Below, piece after piece: positions 24,630-32,710 of a DNA stretch of 36,739 nucleotides. Under the pieces are notes generated by a model that had not been told where the DNA came from, did not search any database, and worked only from the letters and a program-made list of their open reading frames with translations. Where the stretch lies: positions 1 through 36,739 of the forward strand of contig JAVBRD010000028.1 in the NCBI GenBank assembly GCA_031548365.1, given 5' to 3'. Source of the DNA: JAVBRD01 sp031548365 (lineage in GTDB: Bacteria; Bacillota; Clostridia; Christensenellales; UBA1750). Made by a program: the position numbers and the translations under genes. The first letter of the stretch is position 1. Every line of letters starts with the position of its first letter.

Positions 24630-25505
24630 TCATCCACTGCTGGAGTTTGCCTTTCTGAAAAACAGATACCTTGAATCGCGAAATATCTCAAATTCCGAAG
24701 GTTCCGTGAATATCCTCACCAACCCTCTGTACTCGAAATATGTCAAATTTAGCAGCGCGGACGCATGACCGCGGATCACGCCTCGCCCGTCCGACGTCGC
24801 GTTGCGCGCAAACTCCGAATTGTAAACAATCGTGTGGAAATATGACTCGTCTGACGCATACACAGTTCTAAAAAACCTGTTGAACTTCGGGTGGCTGTCA
24901 TGGAAGCGAACTACGAATTCCACACATCGCCGTGTCAGCGCGATGTGTGCCCAGCCTTCATAAATCTCGAATGTTTCGCCCGCTTCTCGGACGCGGCAGG
25001 GCTTGAACCACAGCGGCATTTTCAGTTTATACAGCACTTTGAATACGACAAGAAACAATCGACTCATAGGCGTCTTATCCCACGTCCACACGTACCTGTA
25101 CTTATGCTTGACCCCGAATTGCTCGGAACGGGACGCGTTGATCGCGTTTATAAACTCCGTATCCGGATGCGCCTGAAAAAAGCCACTGATCTCCGCGTTG
25201 GAACGTATTGGATAATCAAGACCCTGCAGTATCACAAACCGGTCGAAATCCCCGTGGGACAGCGCCTCGCGGAAAGCGTTAATCGTCGCCGACACGCTGG
25301 AAAATCCGCCCCAGTACACCTTGACCCGCTTTTGCACAAAGAACACCGAAGGACAACCATGCAAAGCCTCTTCAAACGGCGTGATGTCGGTTTTCAGATC
25401 AACATGAATAAAAACCGCATTTTGGGGATCCTCGGCCAGCTTTTTTGCCAACCTTTGGATATGTCCCGGGTCAGTGTGAGCCAGGATGACGTAGGCAATC
25501 TTCAT
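24630..25505 (-). CDS. GT14-type beta-N-acetylglucosaminyltransferase (branch family)
   Basis: A 291-residue protein matching the GT14 'Branch' family: KIAYVILAHTDPGHIQRLAKKL, then FIHVDLKTD, KVYWGGFSSVSATINAFREAL (the WGGfSlv motif), RFVILQGLDYPI (the lSG.dyPl motif), a middle segment TPMSRLF, and YASDESYFHTIVYNS (the DE.f..tll motif) near 218. In bacteria these are found in polysaccharide loci and are expected to transfer GlcNAc or a similar sugar. The ATG overlaps the upstream GT4 stop by four bases. The gene ends 55 bases before the capE-type start, and a weak CCAGCA/TGCTGG inverted repeat spans its stop codon. Confidence 0.83.
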   Translation of the reverse strand: MKIAYVILAHTDPGHIQRLAKKLAEDPQNAVFIHVDLKTDITPFEEALHGCPSVFFVQKRVKVYWGGFSSVSATINAFREALSHGDFDRFVILQGLDYPIRSNAEISGFFQAHPDTEFINAINASRSEQFGVKHKYRYVWTWDKTPMSRLFLVVFKVLYKLKMPLWFKPCRVREAGETFEIYEGWAHIALTRRCVEFVVRFHDSHPKFNRFFRTVYASDESYFHTIVYNSEFARNATSDGRGVIRGHASALLNLTYFEYRGLVRIFTEPSEFEIFRDSRYLFFRKANSSSG

Positions 25506-26743
25506 GCCCTTTCCCCACCTTTTCGGGTTATGCGCCCCACGCGTGCGCTCATCTGTATCTCCATGTGATCCAGTAACGCGTTTTTTTCGTGGTTGGCCAT
25601 GTAGTAAGCCCGCGCTCTCGCGCCCATGGCGGCCCGATCTTCATCCGTCATACGGCTCATGGCGCTCGCGGCGTCCGCAAGCGCTTCCGCGTTTCCGGCA
25701 GGCGCGCACATCCCCGCGCCGCTCCGTTCAATCACTTCTTTGGTTTCGCCGTCCGCGCAGCCCAAAATGGGAACGCCGCACGCCATACACGAGGGGACCT
25801 TGGCGGGCAGCGTCGTCTCGAACACGCGGTTCTTCGCCAGCGCGACCAGCGCCGCGCCGCACGAGGCCATCCACGCGGGAATGGCAGCCGCGGGTTGCGC
25901 GGAGTAAAAGCGGAAGTGTTCATCAAGTCCCGCCTCGCGCACATTTCGGACGAGCGTTTCCTTGTACCTGCCGTCGCCCACTACCGCAAACCGCACACGC
26001 GCGCCTTGGGCCTTTAAAATGGCCGCCGCGCGCGGGAGAACGTCCAGCCCCTGCGCCTCTCCCACGTTGCCCGCAAAGATCGCGGTGAACCAGACGGAAT
26101 CGGCAAGCTCCTCCGGCCCGCCGGGGGGCGCTGGGCGATAAAATTCCTCGGCGTATTGTGGCCAGACCGCCAGTTTCTCTGCTGGCACGCCACGCGCCGC
26201 GATGGCCGCGGACGCGCTCCGGGTGGCCGTAAAGACCCTGTCGCACCCCCGGTAAACCCTGTCCACAACGCGGCCAATCAGGCCAAGCGCGGCCTTGCTT
26301 TTGATGCCCGATAGCATTTCCACGTTCTCCGGCCACAAATCCAGCACATACAGGAAGCACGGAATTTTACGCCTTTTCGCCAGCCACACGCCGAGGAGCG
26401 CCTGCGTCATGGGCGAAACCTCGTAGACAAACACGATGTCGGGCCGCTCCCGCGTGAAAGCCTGCCAGAAAAAGCCTGAGACCACGAACGAGAGGTAGTT
26501 CATCGCCAAGGGGAGCGCGCCTTTACCTCGCGGCGTAATGGGCAGCCGCAAAACGCGCACGCCGTTCCATTTCTCGCGCCGCCTCCTGAACCAGCCGTAG
26601 CCCGAAAAGAACCTTCCCGCGGGATAGTTGGGAACGCCGGTGACGACCGTCACCTCGTGTCCCCGCTCGGCCCACGCCTGCGCAATGTCGTTGACGCGGA
26701 ACTGCTCGGGGTGAAAGTACTGCGAAACGAGCAGGATTTTCAT
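25502..26743 (-). CDS. Glycosyltransferase family 4 (WbuB-like)
   Basis: A 413-residue GT-B enzyme. The N-terminus KILLVSQYFHPEQFRVNDIA, with GHEVTVVTGVPNYPAG, is the pattern of WbuB/FnlD-like GT4 enzymes often found with L-FucNAc genes. DLWPENVEMLSG lies at about 135, the donor domain has FAGNVGEAQGLDVLPRAAAIL, and the final loop is PSCMACGVPILG. An L-FucNAc transferase is therefore an attractive but unproved reading. In the last motif the usual Glu-rich EgfG..llEAmA is shortened to TLPAKVPSCMACG, typical of this branch. The ATG overlaps the SDR stop by four bases. Confidence 0.85.
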   Translation of the reverse strand: MKILLVSQYFHPEQFRVNDIAQAWAERGHEVTVVTGVPNYPAGRFFSGYGWFRRRREKWNGVRVLRLPITPRGKGALPLAMNYLSFVVSGFFWQAFTRERPDIVFVYEVSPMTQALLGVWLAKRRKIPCFLYVLDLWPENVEMLSGIKSKAALGLIGRVVDRVYRGCDRVFTATRSASAAIAARGVPAEKLAVWPQYAEEFYRPAPPGGPEELADSVWFTAIFAGNVGEAQGLDVLPRAAAILKAQGARVRFAVVGDGRYKETLVRNVREAGLDEHFRFYSAQPAAAIPAWMASCGAALVALAKNRVFETTLPAKVPSCMACGVPILGCADGETKEVIERSGAGMCAPAGNAEALADAASAMSRMTDEDRAAMGARARAYYMANHEKNALLDHMEIQMSARVGRITRKGGERA

Positions 26744-27585
26744 CGTCCAGCGGTCCTCCTGACGCTTTCTGCAAATCCCACCGTCTGATAATTTCCCGGC
26801 GCGGTCATCCCGCGCGCGTAAGCCTTAGTTCCAAGCACCTTGCGCATGGCGGGAACCCCGCACATCAGCCGGATCGCCCAGCGCGGCACGGGAACCAGCC
26901 ACAGCGGCTTTCCCGCCAGCTTGCGGTACGCGGCGATGACGCCGTCGGTCGAAACGTACTCCTCGTTTTGCGGAAAAAACACGCCGCCCTGCCCGCCGTC
27001 GATGAGCGCGCGCACGAATTCACACAGGTTGTCGATGTAGATCATGCTGCGCTCGTTACCCACCCTTGGGAACACAGGCGTTATATCCGCGAGCCGTAAA
27101 AGCCGGGGGAAGTTGCCTTTGCACCCCGGACCGTACACGACGGGGCAACGGATAACCGCCGCGCGGAACGCTTCGTCCGCCAGCGCGCGCACGCCCTGAT
27201 CGGCCTCCCACTTGCTTTGGCCATAAAAATCAGAGGGCGCGGGCGCCGTGTTTAGCTCAATGCGCTCCGCGCGGTCGCCGTAAACGATCATGCTGCTCAT
27301 GAGCACAAACTGTCTGACGCCCTCGGTCTTGGCCTTGTTCGCCGTTTCCACCGCCAGATCGCGGTTGACGGTCATATATTTGTCCTTCAGCGCGGGGTCC
27401 GCCGACACGTGCGCGATCCCCGCGACGTGAAACACCGCGTCCGCGCCCGCGAAGGATCGCTCTTTCCAGCGGCCGTCCAGCATGTCCACGGTCGTCACAT
27501 GATAATCGTCCGGCCACTGGGTGAGCCAGCGCTCAAAGGACGCGCCGATGTAGCTTCCCGCACCGGTGATGATGATCATTTTCAT
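26740..27585 (-). CDS. SDR C4-reductase/epimerase (WbpV/WbpK-like)
   Basis: A 281-residue extended SDR: IIITGAGSYIGASFERWL at the start, VFHVAGIAHVSADP (the HLAa.aHv pattern of the WbpV/WbpK group), LMSSMIVYGDRA, YGQSKWEADQGV (catalytic Tyr and Lys in YxxxK) and IRCPVVYGPGCKGNFPRLLRL. Proteins of this group reduce C4 of the 4-keto sugar made by WbpM-type dehydratases, giving UDP-QuiNAc or UDP-D-FucNAc. A WbpM-type gene is encoded just across the divergent promoter. A plain UDP-GlcNAc 4-epimerase is the alternative. The start is at the ATG at 27585, overlapping the phosphoglycosyltransferase stop as ATGA; the longer frame is not needed. Confidence 0.82.
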   Translation of the reverse strand: MKMIIITGAGSYIGASFERWLTQWPDDYHVTTVDMLDGRWKERSFAGADAVFHVAGIAHVSADPALKDKYMTVNRDLAVETANKAKTEGVRQFVLMSSMIVYGDRAERIELNTAPAPSDFYGQSKWEADQGVRALADEAFRAAVIRCPVVYGPGCKGNFPRLLRLADITPVFPRVGNERSMIYIDNLCEFVRALIDGGQGGVFFPQNEEYVSTDGVIAAYRKLAGKPLWLVPVPRWAIRLMCGVPAMRKVLGTKAYARGMTAPGNYQTVGFAESVRRTAGR

Positions 27586-28178
27586 GCGGGTGTCCCGGGC
27601 CCCCCTTCGCTCACGCCCTTTGCCCCAGCCACGGCCAGCACCGTGCGCCATAAAATCCTCAGGTCGAAAGCGATGCTCATCTTTTGCCGGTATTCGCCGT
27701 CATACGCGGCCTTGACCGGGATGGGCAACTCGTCGCGGCCGCTCACCTGCGCAAGGCCCGTCAAACCCGGGCGAATGTCGTTGGCTCCGAATTTGTCGCG
27801 CTCGGCGATGAGATCGTCCTGGTTCCACAGCGCGGGCCGCGGACCGATGACGCTCATATCGCCCACGAAAATATTGAACAGCTGGGGCAGCTCGTCCAGG
27901 CTGGTTCGGCGCAGAAAGCGCCCAACCGGCGTGATGTACACGTATGGGTCTTTCAATAGATGCGTGGGCGTGTCCTTGGGGGCGTCGGTTCTCATGGTGC
28001 GGAACTTGATCATGCCGAAACGTGTTTTGCCGATACCCACCCGCTTTTGCTTAAAAAAACCCGGGCCGTGAGAAGTCAGACGAACGGCGGCCCACAACAC
28101 GATTATTAAAGGCCCAAGCAAAAGGATGCCCGCCCCGGAACTTGCGATATCAAAGGCCCGCTTGAGCGCACGATACAT
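27582..28178 (-). CDS. Undecaprenyl-phosphate sugar phosphotransferase (initiating, PglC-size)
   Basis: A 198-residue bacterial sugar transferase (small monotopic phosphoglycosyltransferase). One N-terminal membrane segment (SSGAGILLLGPLIIVLW) is followed by FFKQKRVGIGKTRFGMIKFRTM, RFLRRTSLDELPQLFNI with the catalytic Asp-Glu, GDMSVIGPRPAL and RPGLTGLAQVSGRD. It moves a phospho-sugar from UDP to undecaprenyl phosphate and so starts each repeat unit. It is the first gene of the operon. The ATG at 28178 is preferred to the GTG at 28190: GGTGAT (28186-28191) sits 7 bases before it, and the predicted transcript start is at about 28192, which would leave the GTG nearly leaderless. Confidence 0.9.
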   Translation of the reverse strand: MYRALKRAFDIASSGAGILLLGPLIIVLWAAVRLTSHGPGFFKQKRVGIGKTRFGMIKFRTMRTDAPKDTPTHLLKDPYVYITPVGRFLRRTSLDELPQLFNIFVGDMSVIGPRPALWNQDDLIAERDKFGANDIRPGLTGLAQVSGRDELPIPVKAAYDGEYRQKMSIAFDLRILWRTVLAVAGAKGVSEGGPGTPA

Positions 28179-28198
28179 GCCGTTTATCACCGATGATC

Positions 28199-28227
28199 AT
28201 GATAACATTCGACGGACGCTTTAGCAA
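28199..28227 (-). promoter_or_regulatory. Promoter of the 21-kb polysaccharide operon
   Basis: On the minus strand, -35 TTGCTA (28222-28227) and -10 TATCAT (28199-28204) are 17 bases apart. The predicted start is near 28192, 14 bases before the preferred ATG. A perfect 8-base palindrome ATGATCAT (28193-28200) overlaps the -10 and could be an operator half, though it is short. No other promoter of similar quality was noticed down the operon. Confidence 0.6.
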
Positions 28228-28276
28228 GTTTATGGTTCTCTCAGCTTGTTTCCTCCGCGCTGCGCGCTCATTGTCC

Positions 28277-28305
28277 TTGAAAAAACCGCGAAAAAAACCT
28301 ATACT
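28277..28305 (+). promoter_or_regulatory. Divergent promoter of the dehydratase/GH5/GmhA operon
   Basis: -35 TTGAAA (28277-28282) and -10 TATACT (28300-28305) are separated by 17 bases. The predicted start is near 28312, about ten bases before the GGGGGTG ribosome site (28322-28328). The two -35 boxes of the divergent promoters are about 50 bases apart, so shared regulation is possible. Confidence 0.75.
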
Positions 28306-28333
28306 GCTTATATCACATGCCGGGGGTGATTGA

Positions 28334-30184
28334 TTGCGTGACCGGATGAGCCGATTGATGCGGGTACTCGCCTCTCTCGCGCTTGACTGCGCGGTGATCG
28401 TCGCGTCCATCGCCGTAACCATCTTCTTATACAATTACCTGCTCAAAGTCAACGCGGGTTATCTCCCGGTGTTCCTCCGCTCTATCCTGCCCGTGTGCGC
28501 GGGCTGCGCGGTGTCCTTTATCGCCTTTGGCATCTACGACGATTTGTGGGATTACATCTCGCTCTCCGCGCTCATCCGGCTTGCGGGCGCGGCGTGGCTT
28601 GCGTCCGTGCTGGCCTTCGGAAGCCTGCGGTTGGTGGCCGGGTACTGGCTTTCGCCCATCATGGGTGTGACCCTGTTCTATCTTTTCGCCACGTTCGCAG
28701 CCGCGTGGCGCGTCGCGCCCTCGCTGCTGAGCGCGGCCAAACGACGGTTTCTGACGCTGGCGCTCAACCGCGAGCACCTGACGCCTCTTTTGATTGTGGG
28801 CGCGGGCGAGGCCGCCGCGATGCTCATCAAGGACATCGAGAACCAAGGCTCAAAAGCCTACCACCGCGTGGTGGGTCTTGTGGACGACGACACGCAGAAG
28901 CACCACCACACGCTGCGCGGCGCGCGCGTGCTAGGCAAGGTGGATGACATTCGCGCCATCGCAAAAGAACACGGCGTTCAGGAAATCGCCATCGCCATTC
29001 CCTCCGCCACCACGGTGCAGCGCAAGCGGATTTTCTCGGCCTGCGCCGCGACAGGCCTCAAGGTGCGCACCATGGGCCGCGTGGGCGACCTTTCAGACGC
29101 CGCCGTCACCCGCCTGCGCGAAGTCAACGTAAGCGACCTGCTCGGGCGGCGCGAGGTGGTGCTCGACCCCGCGTTCATGGCCACATACATCACAGGCAAG
29201 ACCGTGATGGTCACCGGCGGCGGCGGCTCCATCGGCTCGGAGCTCTGCCGCCAGATTTCTCGCTTTGACCCCGCGCGGCTGGTCATTTTTGATATCTCGG
29301 AAAACAACGCTTACAACCTCATCAACGAGCTGACCATCGCGCACAGACTTGGCGCGGACACGCTTTTCGCGCGCATCGGTTCTGTGCAGGATTCCGAGCG
29401 GCTAGGCGCTGTGCTCACCGAGTTTTCTCCCGATATCATCTTCCACGCCGCGGCGTACAAGCACGTCCCGCTCATGGAGGAGTGCCCGGAGCTGGCCATC
29501 CGCAACAACGTCTTTGGCACGCACACCGCCGCGCAGGCCGCCATCGCCCATGGCGTCAAGCGCTTTGTCATGATTTCCACCGATAAGGCCGTCAACCCCA
29601 CCAACGTCATGGGCGCGTCCAAGCGGCTGGCTGAGCTGGTGATACAGTCCTTAAATGGCCGGGGTACGGAGTTCGTGGCCGTGCGTTTCGGCAACGTCCT
29701 TGGCTCCAACGGCAGCGTGGTGCCGCTCTTTCAGCGGCAGATCGAAGCCGGCGGCCCGGTGACGCTGACGCACCCCGATATCATCCGCTACTTCATGACC
29801 ATCCCCGAGGCCGCGCGTTTGGTGCTTCAGGCCGGGGCCATGGCGCGCGGCGGCGAGACGTTTGTGCTCGACATGGGAGAGCCCGTGAAAATCTACGACC
29901 TGGCGGTCTCCATGATTGAGATGGCGGGGCTCACGCCCGGTCAGGACATCGAAATCAAGTGCACGGGCCTTCGCCCCGGCGAAAAGCTCTATGAGGAGCT
30001 GCTCATCGCGGGAGAGGGAACGGAAAAGACCGCCAGCGATAAAATCTTCGTCGCGCATTCAGAAATCCCCTCGGACGAGGAACGGGAACGGATTTTAGAC
30101 GCTCTGCATCACTGTCTGGACGAAAAAGACGACGTTCGCGCATGTATCAAAGATTTGCTGCCCGTCTACCAACCACAGGATTAA
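28334..30184 (+). CDS. Membrane-bound UDP-GlcNAc 4,6-dehydratase (WbpM/PglF type)
   Basis: A 616-residue long-form dehydratase. About four membrane helices occupy residues 10-125. A first Rossmann-like domain follows (LLIVGAGEAAAMLIKDIE). The catalytic SDR domain begins at VMVTGGGGSIGSELCRQI (about 293), with HAAAYKHVPLMEE, ISTDKAVNPTNVMGASKR (Met at the usual Tyr position) and VRFGNVLGSNGSVVPLF, ending in RPGEKLYEELL. It forms UDP-2-acetamido-2,6-dideoxy-4-keto-glucose for QuiNAc, D-FucNAc or bacillosamine-type sugars. The TTG at 28334 is chosen because GGGGGTG lies 5 bases upstream; the ATG at 28346 would be 17 bases away. It opens the divergent plus-strand operon. Confidence 0.88.
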   Translation: MRDRMSRLMRVLASLALDCAVIVASIAVTIFLYNYLLKVNAGYLPVFLRSILPVCAGCAVSFIAFGIYDDLWDYISLSALIRLAGAAWLASVLAFGSLRLVAGYWLSPIMGVTLFYLFATFAAAWRVAPSLLSAAKRRFLTLALNREHLTPLLIVGAGEAAAMLIKDIENQGSKAYHRVVGLVDDDTQKHHHTLRGARVLGKVDDIRAIAKEHGVQEIAIAIPSATTVQRKRIFSACAATGLKVRTMGRVGDLSDAAVTRLREVNVSDLLGRREVVLDPAFMATYITGKTVMVTGGGGSIGSELCRQISRFDPARLVIFDISENNAYNLINELTIAHRLGADTLFARIGSVQDSERLGAVLTEFSPDIIFHAAAYKHVPLMEECPELAIRNNVFGTHTAAQAAIAHGVKRFVMISTDKAVNPTNVMGASKRLAELVIQSLNGRGTEFVAVRFGNVLGSNGSVVPLFQRQIEAGGPVTLTHPDIIRYFMTIPEAARLVLQAGAMARGGETFVLDMGEPVKIYDLAVSMIEMAGLTPGQDIEIKCTGLRPGEKLYEELLIAGEGTEKTASDKIFVAHSEIPSDEERERILDALHHCLDEKDDVRACIKDLLPVYQPQD

Positions 30185-30276
30185 TCCGTAAAGTGCGCGA
30201 CGTTCATTTCCGGAGATCGGGCATCGCTCGCGAATAGAGTCGCGCGGCGGGCTTGATGATCGTCAGGAGGAAGATC

Positions 30277-31566
30277 ATGGAAGAAGAAGTACGGCGTTCC
30301 CCCGCTCTCCAGGCGCTGTTTGACAAAGTGGCCGCCGTGCGCGGCGTCAACATCGCCACGCTTGTGCACTGGCCGACCGACCGAAAACAATGGGACGAGT
30401 CGCTGCTCCACCGCCAGATCGCCTGGGCCAAACGCGCCGGGTTCAACACCGTTAAGCTGCCCATCAACTGGAACCCGTTCATGGGGCCGGAGCCGTCCCA
30501 CGAGATCGCAGGAGACTTTTTGGATGTGGTGGCGCGCGCCGTAGACGAAGTTCGCTCGCACGGGCTGCTGGCCATCATTGACCACCACAAGGCGGCGTAC
30601 GCTCCACATGATCCTAATGGTTCCCATAACCGCGTATTTGCCGTATGGCGTCAGGTCGGCCAGCGTTTTGCGGGTATTCCGGATCATGAGTTGTGGTTTC
30701 AGCCGTTCGCCGACTATACGCACAACATCTATGGCACGGTCAGCGCGCAGGCGTTTGACCTGAACAGCGAAGACGTGGATGGACATTCGTTCGAGGCGTA
30801 TTCCACGGCCGTTGATCAACTGCGCGCGGATCATGCCGACCTGATGATGGCTGGAAGGCTTTCCGAGGCCGCGTCCCTGCTCCGACCTGACAGCACGCTC
30901 ACCAAAGAATCCAACGAAGCGCTCAGCACAGTCACACCGCGTGCGCTGGCCATCATTCGCGAAAAAAACCCAACGCGTCCCGTCCTCCTGCGCAACCTGA
31001 CTAAAGCGCATGCCTGCTTGTCCCCTTGGATTATCAATCCGGAGGAGGACGACGCGCTCATCGATTATATCCATACCTACCACCCCAGCGTTTTTTGCCA
31101 GCAAGGCTCCGCCATGTTCGCGCCCAGTGATCGCGGTGCGCGGTACTATACGATGACTTCAGGCGTACGCTGGCGCGGAACCAATTCCGAGCGCCGCGCC
31201 GTCCGTTCGGTACTTCGGGCATATCTTGTGCGCGGAAACCTGCGCGAACGCCCCGTGCTCGTAGTGGAGTTCGGCTGCGTCCGCGCCGCGCGGACGCGCG
31301 ACCGCATGGCGCACATCGCATGCGCGCGCGAAGAGTTTGAGCGCGCGGGCCTGGGCTATATATACTGGGAAGCGTTTGAGAACTTCGGCTTTGCCGACCC
31401 CCGCACACAGCGCGTGTGGGACCCGGGCGCGCTTGCCGCGCTCTTGCCGGATTCACCCCTTCTTCCGCTCAAGCGGCTCATGCCCGCCGCGGTCGCGGTT
31501 GCGTCGTTGCGTTCGTGCGTCTTGCGCACGTTCCGGCGGGCGCGGGCGCGCATTAAGAAAAAGTAA
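30277..31566 (+). CDS. GH5-like (cellulase-fold) protein lacking acid/base Glu
   Basis: A 429-residue protein with the strand order of a GH5 glycoside hydrolase: VRGVNIATLVHW near 24, AGFNTVKLPINWNPF, LLAIIDHHKAA, YIHTYHPSVF, nucleophile region VLVVEFG (Glu331) and YIYWEAFENFG. At the end of the fourth strand, where GH5 enzymes have LNEP, it reads WFQPFAD, so the catalytic acid/base Glu is Gln142 and the preceding Asn is Phe. There is no signal peptide; the C-terminus is a short hydrophobic stretch followed by many Arg/Lys. The ATG at 30277 has AGGAGG 6 bases upstream. It lies between dehydratase and GmhA genes. A non-catalytic glycan-binding role or an unusual mechanism is possible. Confidence 0.75.
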   Translation: MEEEVRRSPALQALFDKVAAVRGVNIATLVHWPTDRKQWDESLLHRQIAWAKRAGFNTVKLPINWNPFMGPEPSHEIAGDFLDVVARAVDEVRSHGLLAIIDHHKAAYAPHDPNGSHNRVFAVWRQVGQRFAGIPDHELWFQPFADYTHNIYGTVSAQAFDLNSEDVDGHSFEAYSTAVDQLRADHADLMMAGRLSEAASLLRPDSTLTKESNEALSTVTPRALAIIREKNPTRPVLLRNLTKAHACLSPWIINPEEDDALIDYIHTYHPSVFCQQGSAMFAPSDRGARYYTMTSGVRWRGTNSERRAVRSVLRAYLVRGNLRERPVLVVEFGCVRAARTRDRMAHIACAREEFERAGLGYIYWEAFENFGFADPRTQRVWDPGALAALLPDSPLLPLKRLMPAAVAVASLRSCVLRTFRRARARIKKK

Positions 31567-31609
31567 AGTTCGCCCGGCGAGCTTGATCTTCATAGATGGG
31601 GTGACGCAA

Positions 31610-32197
31610 ATGGATTACACGGTCTTGGTCAAGAACTACATCCAAATGGAAATCGACGTTTTGCTCGCGCTGGATCCTCAAGCGGTGAGCGCCGCGCTCA
31701 ACCTGCTTCACGAAGCCTTCGAGGCGGAAAAGGACATCTACATATTCGGCAACGGCGGCAGCTCGTCCACCGCCTCTCACTTCGCCAATGATTTCAACAA
31801 GGGCGTGTCCGAGCACACGCAAAAAAAATTCCGGTTCATCTGCCTCTCTGACAACGTCCCCACCGTCATGGCCGTGGCCAACGACATCGGTTTTGACGAG
31901 GTGTTCCGTTTCCAGCTCAAAGGCCGGCTTCGCCCGGGCGACTTGGTGATCGGCATTTCCGGGAGCGGAAATTCTCCCAATGTCATCAACGCCGTGGAGT
32001 ACGCGCGGGCGCGCGGCAACAAGGTCGTCGGGCTCACGGGCTTTGACGGGGGCAAACTTCGCGGCCTGTGCGATGTCTCCCTCCACGCCCCCGTGCGCAG
32101 CATGCAGATCACCGAGGACGTCCACATGATCTTCGACCACCTCATGATGGCTGTTTTCTACAATACGCTTGCGAATATTGAGCACCTAAAGCAGTAA
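31610..32197 (+). CDS. gmhA: Sedoheptulose-7-phosphate isomerase-like SIS protein (GmhA)
   Basis: A 195-residue SIS-domain protein: KDIYIFGNGGSSSTASHFANDFNKGV (phosphosugar-binding Ser/Thr loop), LRPGDLVIGISGSGNSPNVINAVEYA (second SIS loop), VVGLTGFDGGKL and a C-terminal EDVHMIFDHLMMAVFYN with the conserved Glu and His. This is the GmhA pattern; GmhA makes glycero-manno-heptose 7-phosphate for heptose-containing glycans. No HldE-, GmhB- or HddA/C-type genes are visible here, so the pathway would need genes elsewhere. The ATG at 31610 has GGGGTGA 5 bases upstream; the longer open frame overlapping the GH5 gene is rejected. Last gene before the terminator. Confidence 0.88.
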   Translation: MDYTVLVKNYIQMEIDVLLALDPQAVSAALNLLHEAFEAEKDIYIFGNGGSSSTASHFANDFNKGVSEHTQKKFRFICLSDNVPTVMAVANDIGFDEVFRFQLKGRLRPGDLVIGISGSGNSPNVINAVEYARARGNKVVGLTGFDGGKLRGLCDVSLHAPVRSMQITEDVHMIFDHLMMAVFYNTLANIEHLKQ

Positions 32198-32215
32198 AGC
32201 CATCGATTTTCGCCT

Positions 32216-32248
32216 AGCCCCGGCCGCGAATGGCCGGGGCTGTTTTTT
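32216..32248 (+). terminator. Rho-independent terminator after gmhA
   Basis: A perfect 10-base-pair stem, AGCCCCGGCC (32216-32225) with GGCCGGGGCT (32232-32241), around a 6-base loop and followed by GTTTTTT (32242-32248). It closes the plus-strand operon. The upstream side has no matching A run, so it looks one-directional. Confidence 0.93.
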
Positions 32249-32260
32249 GCCAGGGTCAGG

Positions 32261-32710
32261 CTACGCCACCTCCGTCCATCCCCAGACGCCGGGCTCGTAG
32301 AAATTGCTGACTTCGTCGCACGTCCAGCGCTTGCTGTTATGGCTCACCTTGTCGCCCGGTTGATAGGGCAGGTCAACGCCCGAGATCGGCTGGCTCCACG
32401 CGGGCCACTCGTCCGCCGGATCGCCGATGGCCTTCCACAACGAAGGCGATTCCGACGGCCTGAATGCGCTCTGCCCCGCGCCCACGTCGTGTAGAGCCTT
32501 GTAAAGGCCGCCATTGTCCCGCACGATGCTCCCGCGTTTGCCGGTGTAATGCTCGCCCCATCCCACGAACACATGGGCGTTGTCGATGAGCGTCTGCGCA
32601 TCAAAGCGGCACGCTTCACTCTCGGCCTCCAGCACGAACATGATGGCCGACACGCGGACGCCGCCCTTGGCCGCAGCGCCCAACTCACGCATGATTTGAC
32701 GCTTATCCAT
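32261..32710 (-). CDS. Phage-tail-associated protein with CBM5/12-like end
   Basis: A 149-residue protein. The first half (RQIMRELGAAAKGG, CRFDAQTLIDNAHVF) is of a type found in tail-end genes of Bacillota siphophages. The second half has SLWKAIGDPADEWPAWSQP and then YQPGDKVSHNSKRWTC..N..EPGVWGW, the aromatic pattern of a chitin/carbohydrate-binding module 5/12. It probably binds a surface sugar and could act as a receptor-binding or tail accessory part. GGAGGG lies 8 bases before its ATG, and it overlaps the previous small gene by 8 bases. It ends 13 bases from the gmhA terminator, transcribed towards it. Confidence 0.65.
   Translation of the reverse strand: MDKRQIMRELGAAAKGGVRVSAIMFVLEAESEACRFDAQTLIDNAHVFVGWGEHYTGKRGSIVRDNGGLYKALHDVGAGQSAFRPSESPSLWKAIGDPADEWPAWSQPISGVDLPYQPGDKVSHNSKRWTCDEVSNFYEPGVWGWTEVA

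Noticed and set aside
28193..28200. ATGATCAT palindrome at the operon -10 as an operator
   Set aside because: Eight bases is too short to stand out from chance; kept only as a note on the promoter.
31337..31609. Upstream extension of gmhA overlapping the GH5-like gene
   Set aside because: It is out of frame with a coding gene, Arg-rich, and the SD-supported ATG at 31610 matches the GmhA N-terminus.
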